A DNA stretch of 22,242 nucleotides from the NCBI GenBank assembly GCA_000969725.1, contig JXSR01S003805.1; one strand, written 5' to 3'. The translations under genes and the position numbers were made by a program. Numbering within the stretch: position 1 is the first letter of the stretch; the number at the start of each line of letters is the position of its first letter. Shown here piece after piece: positions 18,501 through 22,109 of the stretch. Origin of the DNA: Ophiothrix spiculata. Its lineage: Eukaryota; Echinodermata; Ophiuroidea; Amphilepidida; Ophiotrichidae. The notes below the pieces were generated by a model that did not search any database, was not told the DNA's origin, and worked only from the letters and a program-made list of their open reading frames with translations.

Positions 18501-18541
18501 TTGACTTAGATAATAGAACTGATAGTCACTTGGATTTCTGA
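395..18541 (+). CDS. CEP83: CEP83 (CCDC41) ortholog, centriolar distal-appendage coiled-coil protein, complete coding region in 10 exons
   Basis: Joined exons: 395-573, 1608-1758, 3647-3871, 4357-4605, 5634-5880, 7697-7991, 8932-9295, 9788-9888, 11190-11358, 18323-18541. The total is 2199 bases, 732 residues plus TGA, with every junction GT-AG and frame-consistent. In vertebrates CEP83 anchors the distal appendages of the mother centriole, recruits other appendage proteins such as CEP164, and is needed for centriole docking to membrane and start of ciliogenesis; human mutations cause nephronophthisis type 18. The predicted protein is almost entirely charged heptad-like coiled coil from about residue 35 to 600. 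A Ser/Thr/Pro-rich linker (about 640-660), a short coiled coil (661-690) and an acidic tail follow. Identity rests on remembered human landmarks spread over all exons ([46 protein letters not shown]), so it is secure. The acidic tail after residue 690 seems longer than in human. A 5' start at GTG 383 is in frame but is not credible in an animal. Confidence 0.93.
574..1607 (+). other. CEP83: CEP83 intron 1
   Basis: Intron of 1034 bases, GTGAGT donor and CAAATAG acceptor preceded by a C/T-rich tract (about 1581-1600). It holds a retroposon-like 3' tail around 866-996. Elsewhere I see only AT-rich non-coding sequence and a small inverted pair TGCGCCAG / CTGGCGCA near 1009-1037. Confidence 0.85.
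866..996 (+). repeat. Probable 3' end of a non-LTR retroposon with a GTTGAA tail
   Basis: A GC-richer stretch (CGGGCCTCATCGGCCTTC at 888-905) leads to a short AT-rich run with AATAAA and then a tandem GTTGAA array (974-996, about 3.7 units). Many animal non-LTR elements and their SINE partners end in a short 3' tandem repeat instead of poly(A), which is why I suggest this origin. No protein relic is readable. The 5' boundary is a guess, and a plain microsatellite next to unrelated sequence is the alternative. Confidence 0.4.
1608..1758 (+). CDS. CEP83: CEP83 exon 2 (residues 60-110)
   Basis: Coiled-coil exon. Its first base completes Lys60 and it runs in frame to CAG|GTTGGT (donor at 1759). 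The 3' half reads [13 protein letters not shown], then [10 protein letters not shown], and joins directly to exon 3 (TITPQKLEL), as CEP83 does at LQ-ILTPQKLEL in human. This 3' half is the founder unit of the decayed tandem copies in intron 2. The donor, followed by GGTTTAGGCTGGTAATGCT, also resembles the linker between those copies. Confidence 0.92.
2018..2127. repeat. Inverted-repeat stretch (hairpin-like, possible MITE)
   Basis: GGATGGTTCTAT at 2018-2029 is matched by ATAGAACCATCTGTCC at 2112-2127 on the opposite strand, with roughly 80 bases between them. A related ACGGATGGTTC motif occurs at 14413-14423, in another hairpin in intron 9, which suggests a small repeat family. Ends and target duplications are not clear. 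Confidence 0.4.
2312..2598 (+). pseudogene. CEP83: Decayed tandem copies of exon 2 (block 1)
   Basis: About five diverged units. The clearest, at 2441-2534, translates to [19 protein letters not shown], then LKT, closely echoing exon 2 residues [19 protein letters not shown] and LKT. It is followed by a GTATGT donor-like sequence and the linker TTTTGTCTGATCATGCT. Shorter units nearby keep only the VRAT or ATKGIT piece. The block happens to stay open as a 109-codon frame (2312-2641) whose end is in an inserted transposon. I see no acceptor sites matching these units and regard them as non-functional. Confidence 0.75.
2599..2763. mobile_element. 165-bp foldback (hairpin) element
   Basis: Long imperfect palindrome. 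ACAAATACAACATGGT (2599-2614) pairs with ACCATGTTGTATTTGT (2748-2763), GGTGTTGGATGC (2648-2659) with GCATCCAACACC (2701-2712), and GTGACT (2662-2667) with AGTCAC (2692-2697). The tip is CpG-rich (CCCGACGCGAAGCG). It carries no coding capacity. It abuts the inverted repeat at 2763-3028, so both may be parts of one insertion that split the exon-2 array. Confidence 0.65.
2763..3028. mobile_element. Non-autonomous element with 23-bp terminal inverted repeats
   Basis: TTTTACTATACCTCATAAAT at 2763-2782 and its reverse complement at the right end form perfect 23-base inverted repeats (2763-2785 and 3006-3028). The 220-base interior has no readable protein. The element or element pair (with 2599-2763) lies between exon-2-like sequence on both sides. 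Confidence 0.65.
3029..3203 (+). pseudogene. CEP83: Decayed tandem copies of exon 2 (block 2)
   Basis: Continuation of the array after the foldback insertion. It contains the linker GTGGTTTGTTTTCCTGATT, the exon-2 end GAACTAGAGTATCTC in the variant AAACTAGAGTATCTCAAAAC, then TTTGTCTGATCATGCTAAAT, and GGCTACCAAAGGGATCAC. Frame is broken and no intact splice unit is seen. Confidence 0.65.
3204..3340. mobile_element. MITE, family A copy 1 (about 137 bp)
   Basis: The left end CTATAGTTGTTGGATTT is inverted at the right end as AAATCCAACAACAATAG; internal arms contain ACGCGT and CACGCGTTCACGAATT. Two further copies lie at 8131-8279 and 14473-14622, which defines the family. There is no coding capacity. 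This copy interrupts a decayed exon-2 unit. Confidence 0.8.
3341..3575 (+). pseudogene. CEP83: Decayed tandem copies of exon 2 (block 3)
   Basis: Two well-preserved units. One starts AAATCTCTCATGGCTATATT at 3372 and continues through GCTACCAAAGAGATTGCAGA. The second (about 3471-3551) starts AAATATCTTATGGCCAGGGC and reads YLMARAT. Each is followed by the linker related to GTTTGTTTTGATGCT. Exon 2 itself has AAATCTCTCATGGCTAGGGC at 1687-1706. Frame shifts and substitutions suggest no current coding role. The array ends about 70 bases before exon 3. Confidence 0.75.
3647..3871 (+). CDS. CEP83: CEP83 exon 3 (residues 111-185)
   Basis: Seventy-five codons, phase 0 at both ends (TTACAG|ACA, GAG|GTAATT). 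It reads [18 protein letters not shown], then [22 protein letters not shown] and QYESE. This is the most conserved block of the gene: human CEP83, from memory, has [30 protein letters not shown] and KYESE in the same order. It is charged coiled coil throughout. Confidence 0.95.
3872..4356 (+). other. CEP83: CEP83 intron 3
   Basis: Intron of 485 bases, GTAATT donor and TTCTCATCATCCCAG acceptor. It contains a C-run (about 3966-3974) and a short inverted-repeat element at 3987-4153. No coding relic is seen; the open frame over 3984-4220 is repeat sequence. Confidence 0.85.
3987..4153. mobile_element. Short inverted-repeat (MITE-like) element in intron 3
   Basis: TTGTGTTGCCCT at 3987-3998 is inverted as AGGGCAACACAA at 4142-4153. 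Inside, ACACCCA and TGGGTGT near 4064-4093 form a second hairpin. The interior is T-rich. No target duplication is certain. Confidence 0.5.
4357..4605 (+). CDS. CEP83: CEP83 exon 4 (residues 186-268)
   Basis: Eighty-three codons, phase 0 at both ends (CCCAG|ATT, GAG|GTAATT). Coiled coil with [18 protein letters not shown] and [17 protein letters not shown], corresponding to human CQKLKGLEAEVAELKAE and IQVRQLAEMQATVRSLE. The open frame stops a few codons into the intron, supporting the donor. Confidence 0.92.
4606..5633 (+). other. CEP83: CEP83 intron 4
   Basis: Intron of 1028 bases, GTAATT donor; acceptor CCAACAAAAG preceded by a T-run (5615-5623). The first third is a repeat copy (4624-4979) whose inverted partner lies downstream of the gene. 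From 4980 to 5633 I see only AT-rich sequence with a small palindrome (AACCTTTAATAT / AATATAAAGGGTT, about 5529-5556). The 104-codon frame over 4850-5164 has no protein-like features. Confidence 0.8.
4624..4979 (+). mobile_element. Family B interspersed repeat, copy 1 (about 356 bp)
   Basis: Similar over its full length to the reverse complement of 19554-19896. Shared landmarks include AAAAGCGGACC, CGCAGCACAAT, GCGGTGAAAACAATCAATAC, TTTTCTTTC, AGCGAGAAGG, TGAAATGATG, CATCTCA and CTGCCTATA. Both copies begin with TATAGC and end with GCCTATA, giving very short inverted ends and a probable TA target. No coding capacity is seen. The CTCTTTTAG|CGAGAAG|GTAAGC stretch at 4740-4761 mimics a 7-base exon but is just repeat sequence. 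Confidence 0.75.
5634..5880 (+). CDS. CEP83: CEP83 exon 5 (residues 269-351)
   Basis: Eighty-two codons plus one base; acceptor AAAAG|ACG, donor GAAG|GTATGC. It continues exon 4 as [20 protein letters not shown], matching the human [20 protein letters not shown] region. It then reads [20 protein letters not shown], corresponding to human [20 protein letters not shown]. The last base G pairs with AT from exon 6 to make Asp351. Confidence 0.92.
5881..7696 (+). other. CEP83: CEP83 intron 5
   Basis: Intron of 1816 bases, GTATGC donor, TTTTTTCATACAG acceptor. Three copies of TTCAGGAAATTTTG occur at about 6228, 6260 and 6343. A TTAA-bounded element fills 6388-7073. From 7075 to 7696 I see nothing beyond AT-rich non-coding sequence. 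Confidence 0.8.
6388..7073. mobile_element. TTAA-bounded non-autonomous element (about 686 bp)
   Basis: ATTAAGGTGGTTCTAAAGGC at the left (6387-6406) is matched by the inverse of GCCATTAGAGCTACCTTAAT at the right (7055-7074). Both ends include TTAA (6388-6391, 7070-7073), which could be a duplicated TTAA target as in piggyBac-type elements, although the termini do not start CCC as usual there. The interior is AT-rich with no transposase relic. Confidence 0.6.
7697..7991 (+). CDS. CEP83: CEP83 exon 6 (residues 351-449)
   Basis: Acceptor CATACAG|AT, donor CTCAG|GTAAGA. It reads [16 protein letters not shown] in the register [20 protein letters not shown], then [20 protein letters not shown]. 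The human counterpart carries EKDRELIRKVQAAKEEG and EKLELENRLADLEKMKVE. It is strongly charged coiled coil. The exon ends after two bases of Arg449. Confidence 0.94.
7992..8931 (+). other. CEP83: CEP83 intron 6
   Basis: Intron of 940 bases, GTAAGA donor, TTTGTTTCATTAG acceptor. It contains MITE family A copy 2 (8131-8279). The remaining sequence (8280-8931) is AT-rich and shows no recognisable feature. Confidence 0.85.
8131..8279. mobile_element. MITE, family A copy 2 (149 bp)
   Basis: CTATAGATCTTGGATTTAAT at the left and the inverse of AATTCAACAATTATAG at the right. The interior AATGTACGCTTGCATCAGAG aligns with the copies at 3204 and 14473. It is more diverged than the other two (TTTATGAATTAAATTCAAC at the right arm), so it is probably the oldest insertion. 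Confidence 0.75.
8932..9295 (+). CDS. CEP83: CEP83 exon 7 (residues 449-570)
   Basis: The largest exon. The first base completes Arg449 and the exon ends in frame at AAG|GTATTT. It reads [37 protein letters not shown], and [20 protein letters not shown]. It aligns with the less conserved middle coiled coil of CEP83. Clear heptad pattern and no stop. Confidence 0.9.
9296..9787 (+). other. CEP83: CEP83 intron 7
   Basis: Intron of 492 bases, GTATTT donor and TTTTCCACAG acceptor. It holds three small hairpins: CCACCACAACCATGTGGTGG (9409-9428), GCACCATTT / AAATGGTGC (9491-9528), and TCAGTGGCT / AGCCACTGA with inner GTGGTTCTT / AAGAACCAT (9539-9606). Nothing else is recognised. Confidence 0.8.
9491..9606. 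repeat. Pair of adjacent hairpins in intron 7
   Basis: Two stem-loops 10 bases apart: GCACCATTT (9491-9499) with AAATGGTGC (9520-9528), and TCAGTGGCT (9539-9547) with AGCCACTGA (9598-9606), the latter with a second inner stem (GTGGTTCTT with AAGAACCAT). They may be a degraded MITE. A precursor RNA hairpin is a weaker possibility, as the stem has large internal loops. Confidence 0.35.
9788..9888 (+). CDS. CEP83: CEP83 exon 8 (residues 571-604)
   Basis: Thirty-three codons plus two bases; [38 protein letters not shown] followed by [10 protein letters not shown] matches human [20 protein letters not shown] and EAKKEELETE. It encodes the end of the main coiled coil. Confidence 0.93.
10215..10379. 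mobile_element. 165-bp MITE with long terminal inverted repeats
   Basis: GGCCGATTTCACTAACATTT (10215-10234) is inverted at the right end as AAATGTTAGTGAAATCGGCC (10360-10379), a perfect 20-base match. Arms also share GATCGCTAA-type repeats (10240, 10260, 10305, 10330). The whole element would fold as one hairpin. No coding capacity. Confidence 0.8.
10793..10981 (+). repeat. Perfect tandem duplication, 93-bp unit, two copies
   Basis: The 93-base unit starting TTGAATAGATGGATTTTATT at 10793 is repeated without any difference that I can see from 10886, and the match runs through 10981. Identity in intronic sequence implies a very recent duplication or an assembly artefact. The unit carries no known motif. 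Confidence 0.9.
11190..11358 (+). CDS. CEP83: CEP83 exon 9 (residues 604-660)
   Basis: The first base completes Lys604; donor ACT|GTAAGT. It reads [20 protein letters not shown], which matches human [20 protein letters not shown]. A non-coiled linker rich in Ser, Thr and Pro follows ([16 protein letters not shown]). Human has a comparable Ser/Pro linker here, so no obligatory exon seems missing between this exon and exon 10. Confidence 0.93.
11575..11799. mobile_element. 225-bp MITE with AGTACT ends
   Basis: Left AGTACTATAAACGCC and right TTATACAGTACT are imperfect inverted ends. Inner arms pair TTTCGTGCTACATTTATTTT (11709-11728) with AAAATTAATGTAGCGCGAAA (11759-11779 region). It is rich in GCGC/CGCG motifs. 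No coding capacity. Confidence 0.65.
12144..13273. mobile_element. TTAA-bounded non-autonomous element (about 1.13 kb) with internal foldback
   Basis: Perfect 16-base inverted ends: TTAAGGGGCCTGTTAA (12144-12159) and TTAACAGGCCCCTTAA (13258-13273). An internal palindrome pairs CTAGGATCGC (12417-12426) with GCGATCCTAG (about 12574-12583) and GGGAAAAGTAACTAAAAAA with TTTTTTTAGTTACGTTTCCC (about 12637-12656). A CpG-dense patch lies at about 12960-13090. No transposase relic was found. Its right TTAA is also the left end of the next element. Confidence 0.65.
12960..13090. other. CpG-dense patch inside the 1.13-kb element
   Basis: About 130 bases with many CG dinucleotides (for example CGCAACGCGTTCACCCGCGC at 12967-12986, later AACGCGCAACC and GGACGCG), in a region that is otherwise AT-rich and CpG-poor. 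It lies inside a putative transposon. I see neither tRNA-like A/B boxes nor a credible coding frame; the open frame across it looks incidental. Confidence 0.5.
13270..13979. mobile_element. Non-autonomous element (about 710 bp) with TTAAAGGGACT ends
   Basis: Left CTTAAAGGGACTAGCCTAGAT (one base short of a full match at AGCC) begins at 13269 and is inverted at the right as ATCTAGGCCAGTCCCTTTAAG, ending at 13979. The left TTAA (13270-13273) is shared with the preceding element. A younger hAT-like MITE is inserted at 13715-13897. No protein relic. Confidence 0.65.
13707..13905. mobile_element. hAT-type MITE with 8-bp target duplication
   Basis: The element at 13715-13897 (183 bp) has ends CAGGGGTTCTCAA and TTGAGAAGTCCTG, inverted with few mismatches. 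It is flanked by perfect 8-base direct repeats CTATAAAC (13707-13714 and 13898-13905). The 8-bp duplication and CAGGG-type ends are hallmarks of hAT elements. Removing it restores the interior of the 13270-13979 element, so it is the younger insertion. Confidence 0.85.
14174..14220 (+). other. Candidate cassette exon with tandem AG acceptor (unconfirmed)
   Basis: A pyrimidine-leaning stretch ends in ATGTAGAG, giving acceptors at TAG|AG and TAGAG|, and the sequence ends CCAAG|GTGATT. From the second AG the exon is 45 bases (14176-14220), phase-compatible with exons 9 and 10, and would add [15 protein letters not shown]. From the first AG it is 47 bases, reads [15 protein letters not shown] and would shift exon 10 out of frame. 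The sequence looks less AT-rich and more coding-like than its surroundings. There is no homology support, and exons 9 and 10 join well without it. Confidence 0.25.
14335..14439. repeat. Imperfect hairpin of about 105 bp
   Basis: CAACTGG (14335-14341) pairs with CCAGTTG (14433-14439), and inner segments GACCGTCTGAACC and GGATGGTTCCGTTGACC pair with gaps. GGATGGTTC also occurs in the intron-2 inverted repeat (2018-2026), so these may be two diverged members of one small foldback family. Confidence 0.4.
14473..14622. mobile_element. MITE, family A copy 3 (150 bp)
   Basis: The best-preserved copy. Left CTATAGTTGTTGGATTTAAT, right the inverse of AATTAAATCCAACAACAATAG less one base; inner arms contain GAACGCGT and ACGCGTTCACGAATT. 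The interior (GTACGCTCGCGTCATTGACC) aligns with copies at 3204-3340 and 8131-8279. No coding capacity. Confidence 0.85.
14711..15055. mobile_element. Foldback element with YY1-like motifs, full copy (about 345 bp)
   Basis: The left arm (CACAGGAAATTATAAAGGTG from 14711; GACATCTTGTTGTCACCCAT; GGAGCAGAGTTATTATGCCTC) is the inverse of the right arm (GAGGTACAATAACTCATCC; ATGAGCGACAATCCAAGATG; TTTATAATTTCCTTGG ending near 15055). The right arm has an extra ~40 bases absent from the left. It carries AAGATGGCCGCC and AAAATGGCGGAGG, which resemble YY1 sites. The first ~102 bases of the window match its right arm. Confidence 0.7.
15718..16246. mobile_element. Tc1-like non-autonomous element with TA target
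   Basis: Ends TACACTCCCGGTCAAAAGTG (15718) and CACTTTTGACTGCGAGTGTA (16227-16246) are inverted, with TA at both edges. The motif TACACTCCCGGTCAAAAGT is characteristic of Tc1/mariner-type termini. The ~520-base interior contains no recognisable transposase. Confidence 0.75.
16739..17662. mobile_element. Mariner-like element with broken transposase relic
   Basis: TACAGGGTGAGTCAAATTAA (16739) and its inverse, TTATTTTGACTCACCCTGTA (17643-17662), mark a 920-base element flanked by TA. Inverted similarity extends at least to GATTACACTT, and a second pair (AGAGGTACCCAATTT near 16911 and AAATTGGGTACCTCCACT near 17572) lies further in. Around 17133-17450 one + frame, with stops, reads [19 protein letters not shown], resembling the N-terminal helix-turn-helix start of some Tc1/mariner transposases. 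The catalytic part is absent. The transposase reading is a remembered family resemblance, not an alignment. Confidence 0.65.
17670..17868. mobile_element. MITE of about 199 bp with GTATTCACAAAAG ends
   Basis: GGCCCGTATTCACAAAAG at the left and CTTTTGTGAATACGAACC at the right are inverted with two mismatches. It starts only 8 bases after the preceding mariner-like element. No coding capacity. Confidence 0.65.
18323..18541 (+). CDS. CEP83: CEP83 exon 10, C terminus (residues 661-732)
   Basis: Acceptor GTACAG|GAT, phase 0, ending at TGA 18539-18541. [20 protein letters not shown], then QRIQMD, matches the final short coiled coil of human CEP83 (LSLLRKRLEELETTQRKQ). After residue 690 comes an acidic tail with no counterpart that I recall in human, rich in Asp and including [12 protein letters not shown], i.e. 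a KEN triplet at residues 714-716. The reverse strand is also open here (18277-18483), but that is a shadow. Confidence 0.92.
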   Translation, partial: DRHQQDITSIRNRLDELAETQRIQMDTLLGEPGRDDKDGALFDDALTARSDVDKENLQAFDLDNRTDSHLDF

Positions 18542-19519
18542 CAGGGTGGTATTGGTGCTGTAGATTAGCGTACACTTTCAGTATTCACATTTCGTTGGGG
18601 TTTTAAAGTGCTGTAGGTTAGTGCTTTACACATTTCAGTATTCACATTTTAATGGGGTTTTACACATGCACTTTCGTGGTAAAAGGATGCAGTTGTGTGT
18701 GCTACATGTTTTGCATTTTATCACATATAGTTCACAACAGAGAAAATGTCTAAAAAGCTGCAGTCAGTTCATCTTATGTAAGATGTCTTGCTGGTTTATA
18801 CTTGCAGCTTGGTAGTTTAATCATTATATGGTGTCAAATTCTTTGGGTTGAAACTTGTCTGGTCTGATTGATGTACTGGCAAGCTATGACAACTTAACAA
18901 GATTCCTTCAATTTTTTTTTTATTGGGCTAACCATATCGACTCTAAAAAAGTCATTTTTTGGTATATTTCTTTATTTGGTGTTCTTCTAGAAAATATGGG
19001 CAATCCTGTAAAACCGACTTCATTTTGAACATGGATATGTGCAGCTAAGAAAGTTGGTATTTTTTCGGTCTAAACAGCCAATCAAAAAGGACAAGATTTT
19101 TTATGTTGAAAAGTGACAAAACTGCAAAAGTCTTGTCGCTCAGCCAAATCAGAAAATTATAAAACTAACCAGACAACAAAATTACAAAGTACTAGGTTTA
19201 CCATGTGCTGGTTATATCAAATATGCTAAAATGAGAAACATGTAGGAGCTGACAACTACATCCCTTTGCCATATATAACTCTTCATAGTTTTAGTTTTCA
19301 CCACATGTGTAATCTCCGTCACACCTAATCATGGGTAACCAAATTGCATATAAAGGGTAGGGTTCTTTTATGTGTCTCCTGGTGCTAGAGCTGATATATG
19401 CCTAATGAATGATTTCTGTATTGTGTGAGTAGTTAATTCACTTTGCACTTCAGTATTGCACATAATCTAGTAATAACGCAAAAGTATGCTAGATGCCTTG
19501 AAACTTAATTTCAAAAGTA
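18542..19519 (+). other. CEP83: CEP83 3' UTR, proximal part
   Basis: Non-coding sequence after the stop. It begins with a 53-base imperfect tandem duplication (18555-18664). No AATAAA is seen between the stop and 20575, so the 3' UTR either uses a variant signal or extends through the foldback element downstream. The remaining sequence is AT-rich without features that I recognise. Confidence 0.5.
18555..18664 (+). repeat. Imperfect tandem duplication in the 3' UTR (about 53-bp unit)
   Basis: Unit 1 (18555-18607) and unit 2 (18608-18664) both start GTGCTGTAGRTTAG, share TTTCAGTATTCACATTT, and end GGGGTTTTA. They differ by several substitutions and small indels, so this is older than the 93-bp duplication in intron 8. 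Confidence 0.8.
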
Positions 19520-19553
19520 GAAATTATGAATTGAATCTAGACACCCAGAAAAT

Positions 19554-19896
19554 TATAGGCAGTAGACATCAGGATGTTTGTCCAAATAGCACGGGTAAAA
19601 CAATTGCTGACTTCCCTTTCAACTCTAGAGAAAATGCCGGTTCGAGGAAACTTTAATTGATTTTAGCAAATTTTCAAAATATTTCGATTCCAAAATCATA
19701 TGAGATGTGAGGTATTCAAACCACAACAAAATGACAAACAGCACATCATTTCACATATTTCCTTCTCGCTACAAAAGAAAGAAAATGAAGGGTTCTCTGA
19801 CTGAAGTATTGATTGTTTTCACCGCACACAAAGTACAACGCAAGTTAATTTTAGATGATTGTGCTGCGTTTTGATGTAGGTCCGCTTTTTGCTATA
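19554..19896 (-). mobile_element. Family B interspersed repeat, copy 2 (about 343 bp, inverted relative to copy 1)
   Basis: Its reverse complement aligns along its whole length with 4624-4979 in intron 4. It is bounded by TATAGGC (19554-19560) and GCTATA (19891-19896). The other arm of the surrounding foldback reads GAAAATAATACTCATGAG with no insert, which shows directly that this segment was inserted at a TA. It is non-coding. Confidence 0.8.
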
Positions 19897-20008
19897 CTCA
19901 CGAGCAACCAACGCGGGTGATACCATCACCATTTGACTAGGTTATGATGTTGTTGACCTTGTAGCTAGTTGTTACCGCTACATGACGTCACAGGATGTTG
20001 AGAGGACG

Positions 20009-20269
20009 TCATCTTACGAGGTAAAGTTTTGATTGTCCTATCCCATGCGCGATATAAATTGTGACTGACCCTCCTGTGCGATTAAGGGGTGGTTCTTCCA
20101 CCCTCATCCAGATGGCCTCCTTTATGCCTCTTTCAAACCACCGACTGTCTCTTTCTAGGATCTTAACATCCTCAATGTCAACTTCATAACCACTGGCCTT
20201 TCCATGGGCGTAAACAGCTGATTCCACTGGTCCTCCAGTGGACCTTGCAAGATGACTAGTCAACATCAC
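20009..20269 (-). pseudogene. C-terminal fragment of a GIY-YIG retroelement protein (Penelope-like)
   Basis: The - strand frame reads SAVYAHGKASGYEVDIEDVK, ILERDSRWFERGIKEAIWMR and EEPPLNRTGG. This resembles the conserved end of the GIY-YIG endonuclease domain attached to reverse transcriptase in Penelope-like elements (pattern DxEDVKIL-R-WFERxxKEAI-LNR-GG). Only the last ~60 residues of that domain remain; the catalytic GIY and YIG motifs and the reverse transcriptase are missing. The nominal Met start lies in the foldback arm, so the protein is not expected to be made. Family assignment is from memory of the motif. Confidence 0.6.
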
Positions 20270-20406
20270 ATGATGTCATGTAGCTGAAACAACTAGCTAC
20301 AATGTCATCAACATCATAACCTAGTCAAAGGGTGATGATATCACCTGCAACGTCGGTTGCTCATGAGTATTATTTTCTGGTTGTCTAGATTCAATTGATA
20401 ATATTT

Positions 20407-21785
20407 ATGTACCAACCCAGATGAATGAGAGTATACGTACATGTTCATGTTTAATTTCGAAAGATTTTATTTTATTTTTAAAAACTTGCAAATTAATTAT
20501 GAAAACTCACAGTCCATGTTTACTAATTGGGATTCCAAAATGTGATAACTACAAGACTGTTTTTTTAATTTGAAAATAAAAAAAAAATCAAACAAAACAA
20601 AGAAACAAAAAACACCTTAAATTTATACTATGCCCCATGTTTAATTCAGGTCTATTTGCCTCACAGGGTAAAATTCATATCCATTTGGCTCAGGGTTTTT
20701 TAATCAATCAAATTTTCGTGTAAAAGTGTTTTTTCTTGGTGCTTCATAGCGAGTCATTTTATATGCTTGACTTATGTCATTGTCAAAATCCTATGTACCT
20801 GTACTATGTGTCCATCCATTACAAATCTCCAGTGATTGTGTAAAAAAACCACAAGTATTTAAGTTATAGTCTATCAAAATTACAATTTTTACAAATTTGA
20901 AATGTTCATGCCTTTCATAAACTACTAGCAAAATATCAGCTTTCATTTCAACTCCAGAAATCTTCGACGCTAACACTTTCTAGATGTAGTTAAATTTGAA
21001 ATGTACATAAAATTAAAATTGCAATACAGGTTTTCACAGTTATGACATATCATGCTTCAAAGAATTGAAACCCTATTTCATGGTGTCATATGAACTTAAA
21101 CAAGTGTCATTTTTTAAAACTGAAGATTTTGAATCTGCAAGAAAACACATTTGACCAAGTGCTGACTTGAGTTGGGGTTTGTGGTGGATGGTCAAAATAT
21201 GTATACCATATTGTGATTTTTTTTGTTTGAAACAGAAAAGGATCCAAGCAATGAATTGACAAACGCAATTGGATATTGTTAGTATAAGTCTCCTTAATTT
21301 CCCTTTATTTATAGCCTGAATATCATTGATGGAAAGAAAGCCAAAATTTTGTTGACAGTGAGGTGCTAAATGTTATTTAGATTATTCTATTTTATCTATG
21401 CACACTTCATATTGAATGCATTTTTGATACAATTTACATGTAGCAAATATTTCATGTTTATATCAGCAGAGTGAATAATTGACCATCTATGTATGTGTAT
21501 AGACACAAAGGAAAATTTATTGACTGAATGCATCATTATATGAATGAACATAATACGATTTTTGAATAAATATTTTCACATTTACCCATGATTAAAGATA
21601 TATTTCAAAAAAAAAAACTTCAGAAAGATGTTCAGATAACATAACTTTGCTAAAATCAGTATTTCACATTTTGTTAACCAGGGTCAGCCAAAGACAATCT
21701 AAACAAGTGCCAGACAACAAAAATCAAATCTGCAAACAGCACTTGCAGTCACTTTTTGAACATTTGTAGTGTTTGACATTCTAAT
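20407..21785 (+). other. AT-rich downstream region, possible distal 3' UTR
   Basis: Candidate poly(A) signals are AATAAA at 20575-20580, followed by an A-rich run to about 20612, and at 21565-21570. The A-rich run makes internal priming or a retroposon tail likely at the first. No coding sequence or repeat is recognised in the rest. Confidence 0.35.
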
Positions 21786-21976
21786 TACAGTAGAAACTCT
21801 TTATAACGAAGTTGCTGGGGACAGACAAATTACTTCTTTATATCCAAAATTTTGTTATATCAGGGTTTTTAAAACAATAAAAAACAAAAGAAATTAGTAA
21901 AATGGTACAGGAAAATTACTACTTTATAACAGGGCTTTTCTTATATCAGATTTCGTTATAATGAGTTTCTACTGTA
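21786..21976. mobile_element. Pogo/Tigger-like MITE (187 bp) with TA target
   Basis: CAGTAGAAACTCTTTATAAC (21788) and its near-inverse GTTATAATGAGTTTCTACTG (21955-21974) flank an AT-rich interior with repeated TTATAAC/TTATATC motifs; TA lies at both edges (21786-21787, 21975-21976). CAGTAGAAACTC-type ends are typical of pogo/Tigger elements. No transposase is present. Confidence 0.8.
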
Positions 21977-22103
21977 TATAAATATAAGTGCTATTTTCTT
22001 CAATAGAAATTAGATATGGCAAACCATGTGCAATTTTTATATATAACCATAAATTCAATGATGTGCATATTTATACATGTATAGTATTGTGTTTTTATGA
22101 CAG

Positions 22104-22109
22104 AATAAA
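22104..22109 (+). terminator. Candidate poly(A) signal AATAAA
   Basis: AATAAA followed within about 20 bases by a G/T-rich stretch (AGTTGTGAGTGATTTG), the best-looking polyadenylation context downstream of the stop. Using it would give a 3' UTR of about 3.6 kb that includes the foldback and the MITE. It could also belong to another transcript or be chance in AT-rich DNA. Confidence 0.35.

Larger units (their letters stand above)
19522..20406. mobile_element. Large foldback element with a GIY-YIG retroelement relic inside
   Basis: Arms: the left has ATTGAATCTAGACACCCAGA near 19529 and, after an inserted repeat, GAGCAACCAACG (19902) and TTTGACTAGGTTATGATGTT (19933-19952). The right has the inverses: AACATCATAACCTAGTCAAA (20308-20327), GGTTGCTCATGAG (20355-20367) and CTGGTTGTCTAGATTCAAT near 20378. 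Inverted arms of at least 120 bases flank about 220 bases that encode a retroelement protein fragment on the - strand. The left arm is interrupted by family B repeat copy 2 (19554-19896), absent from the right arm. Confidence 0.75.
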
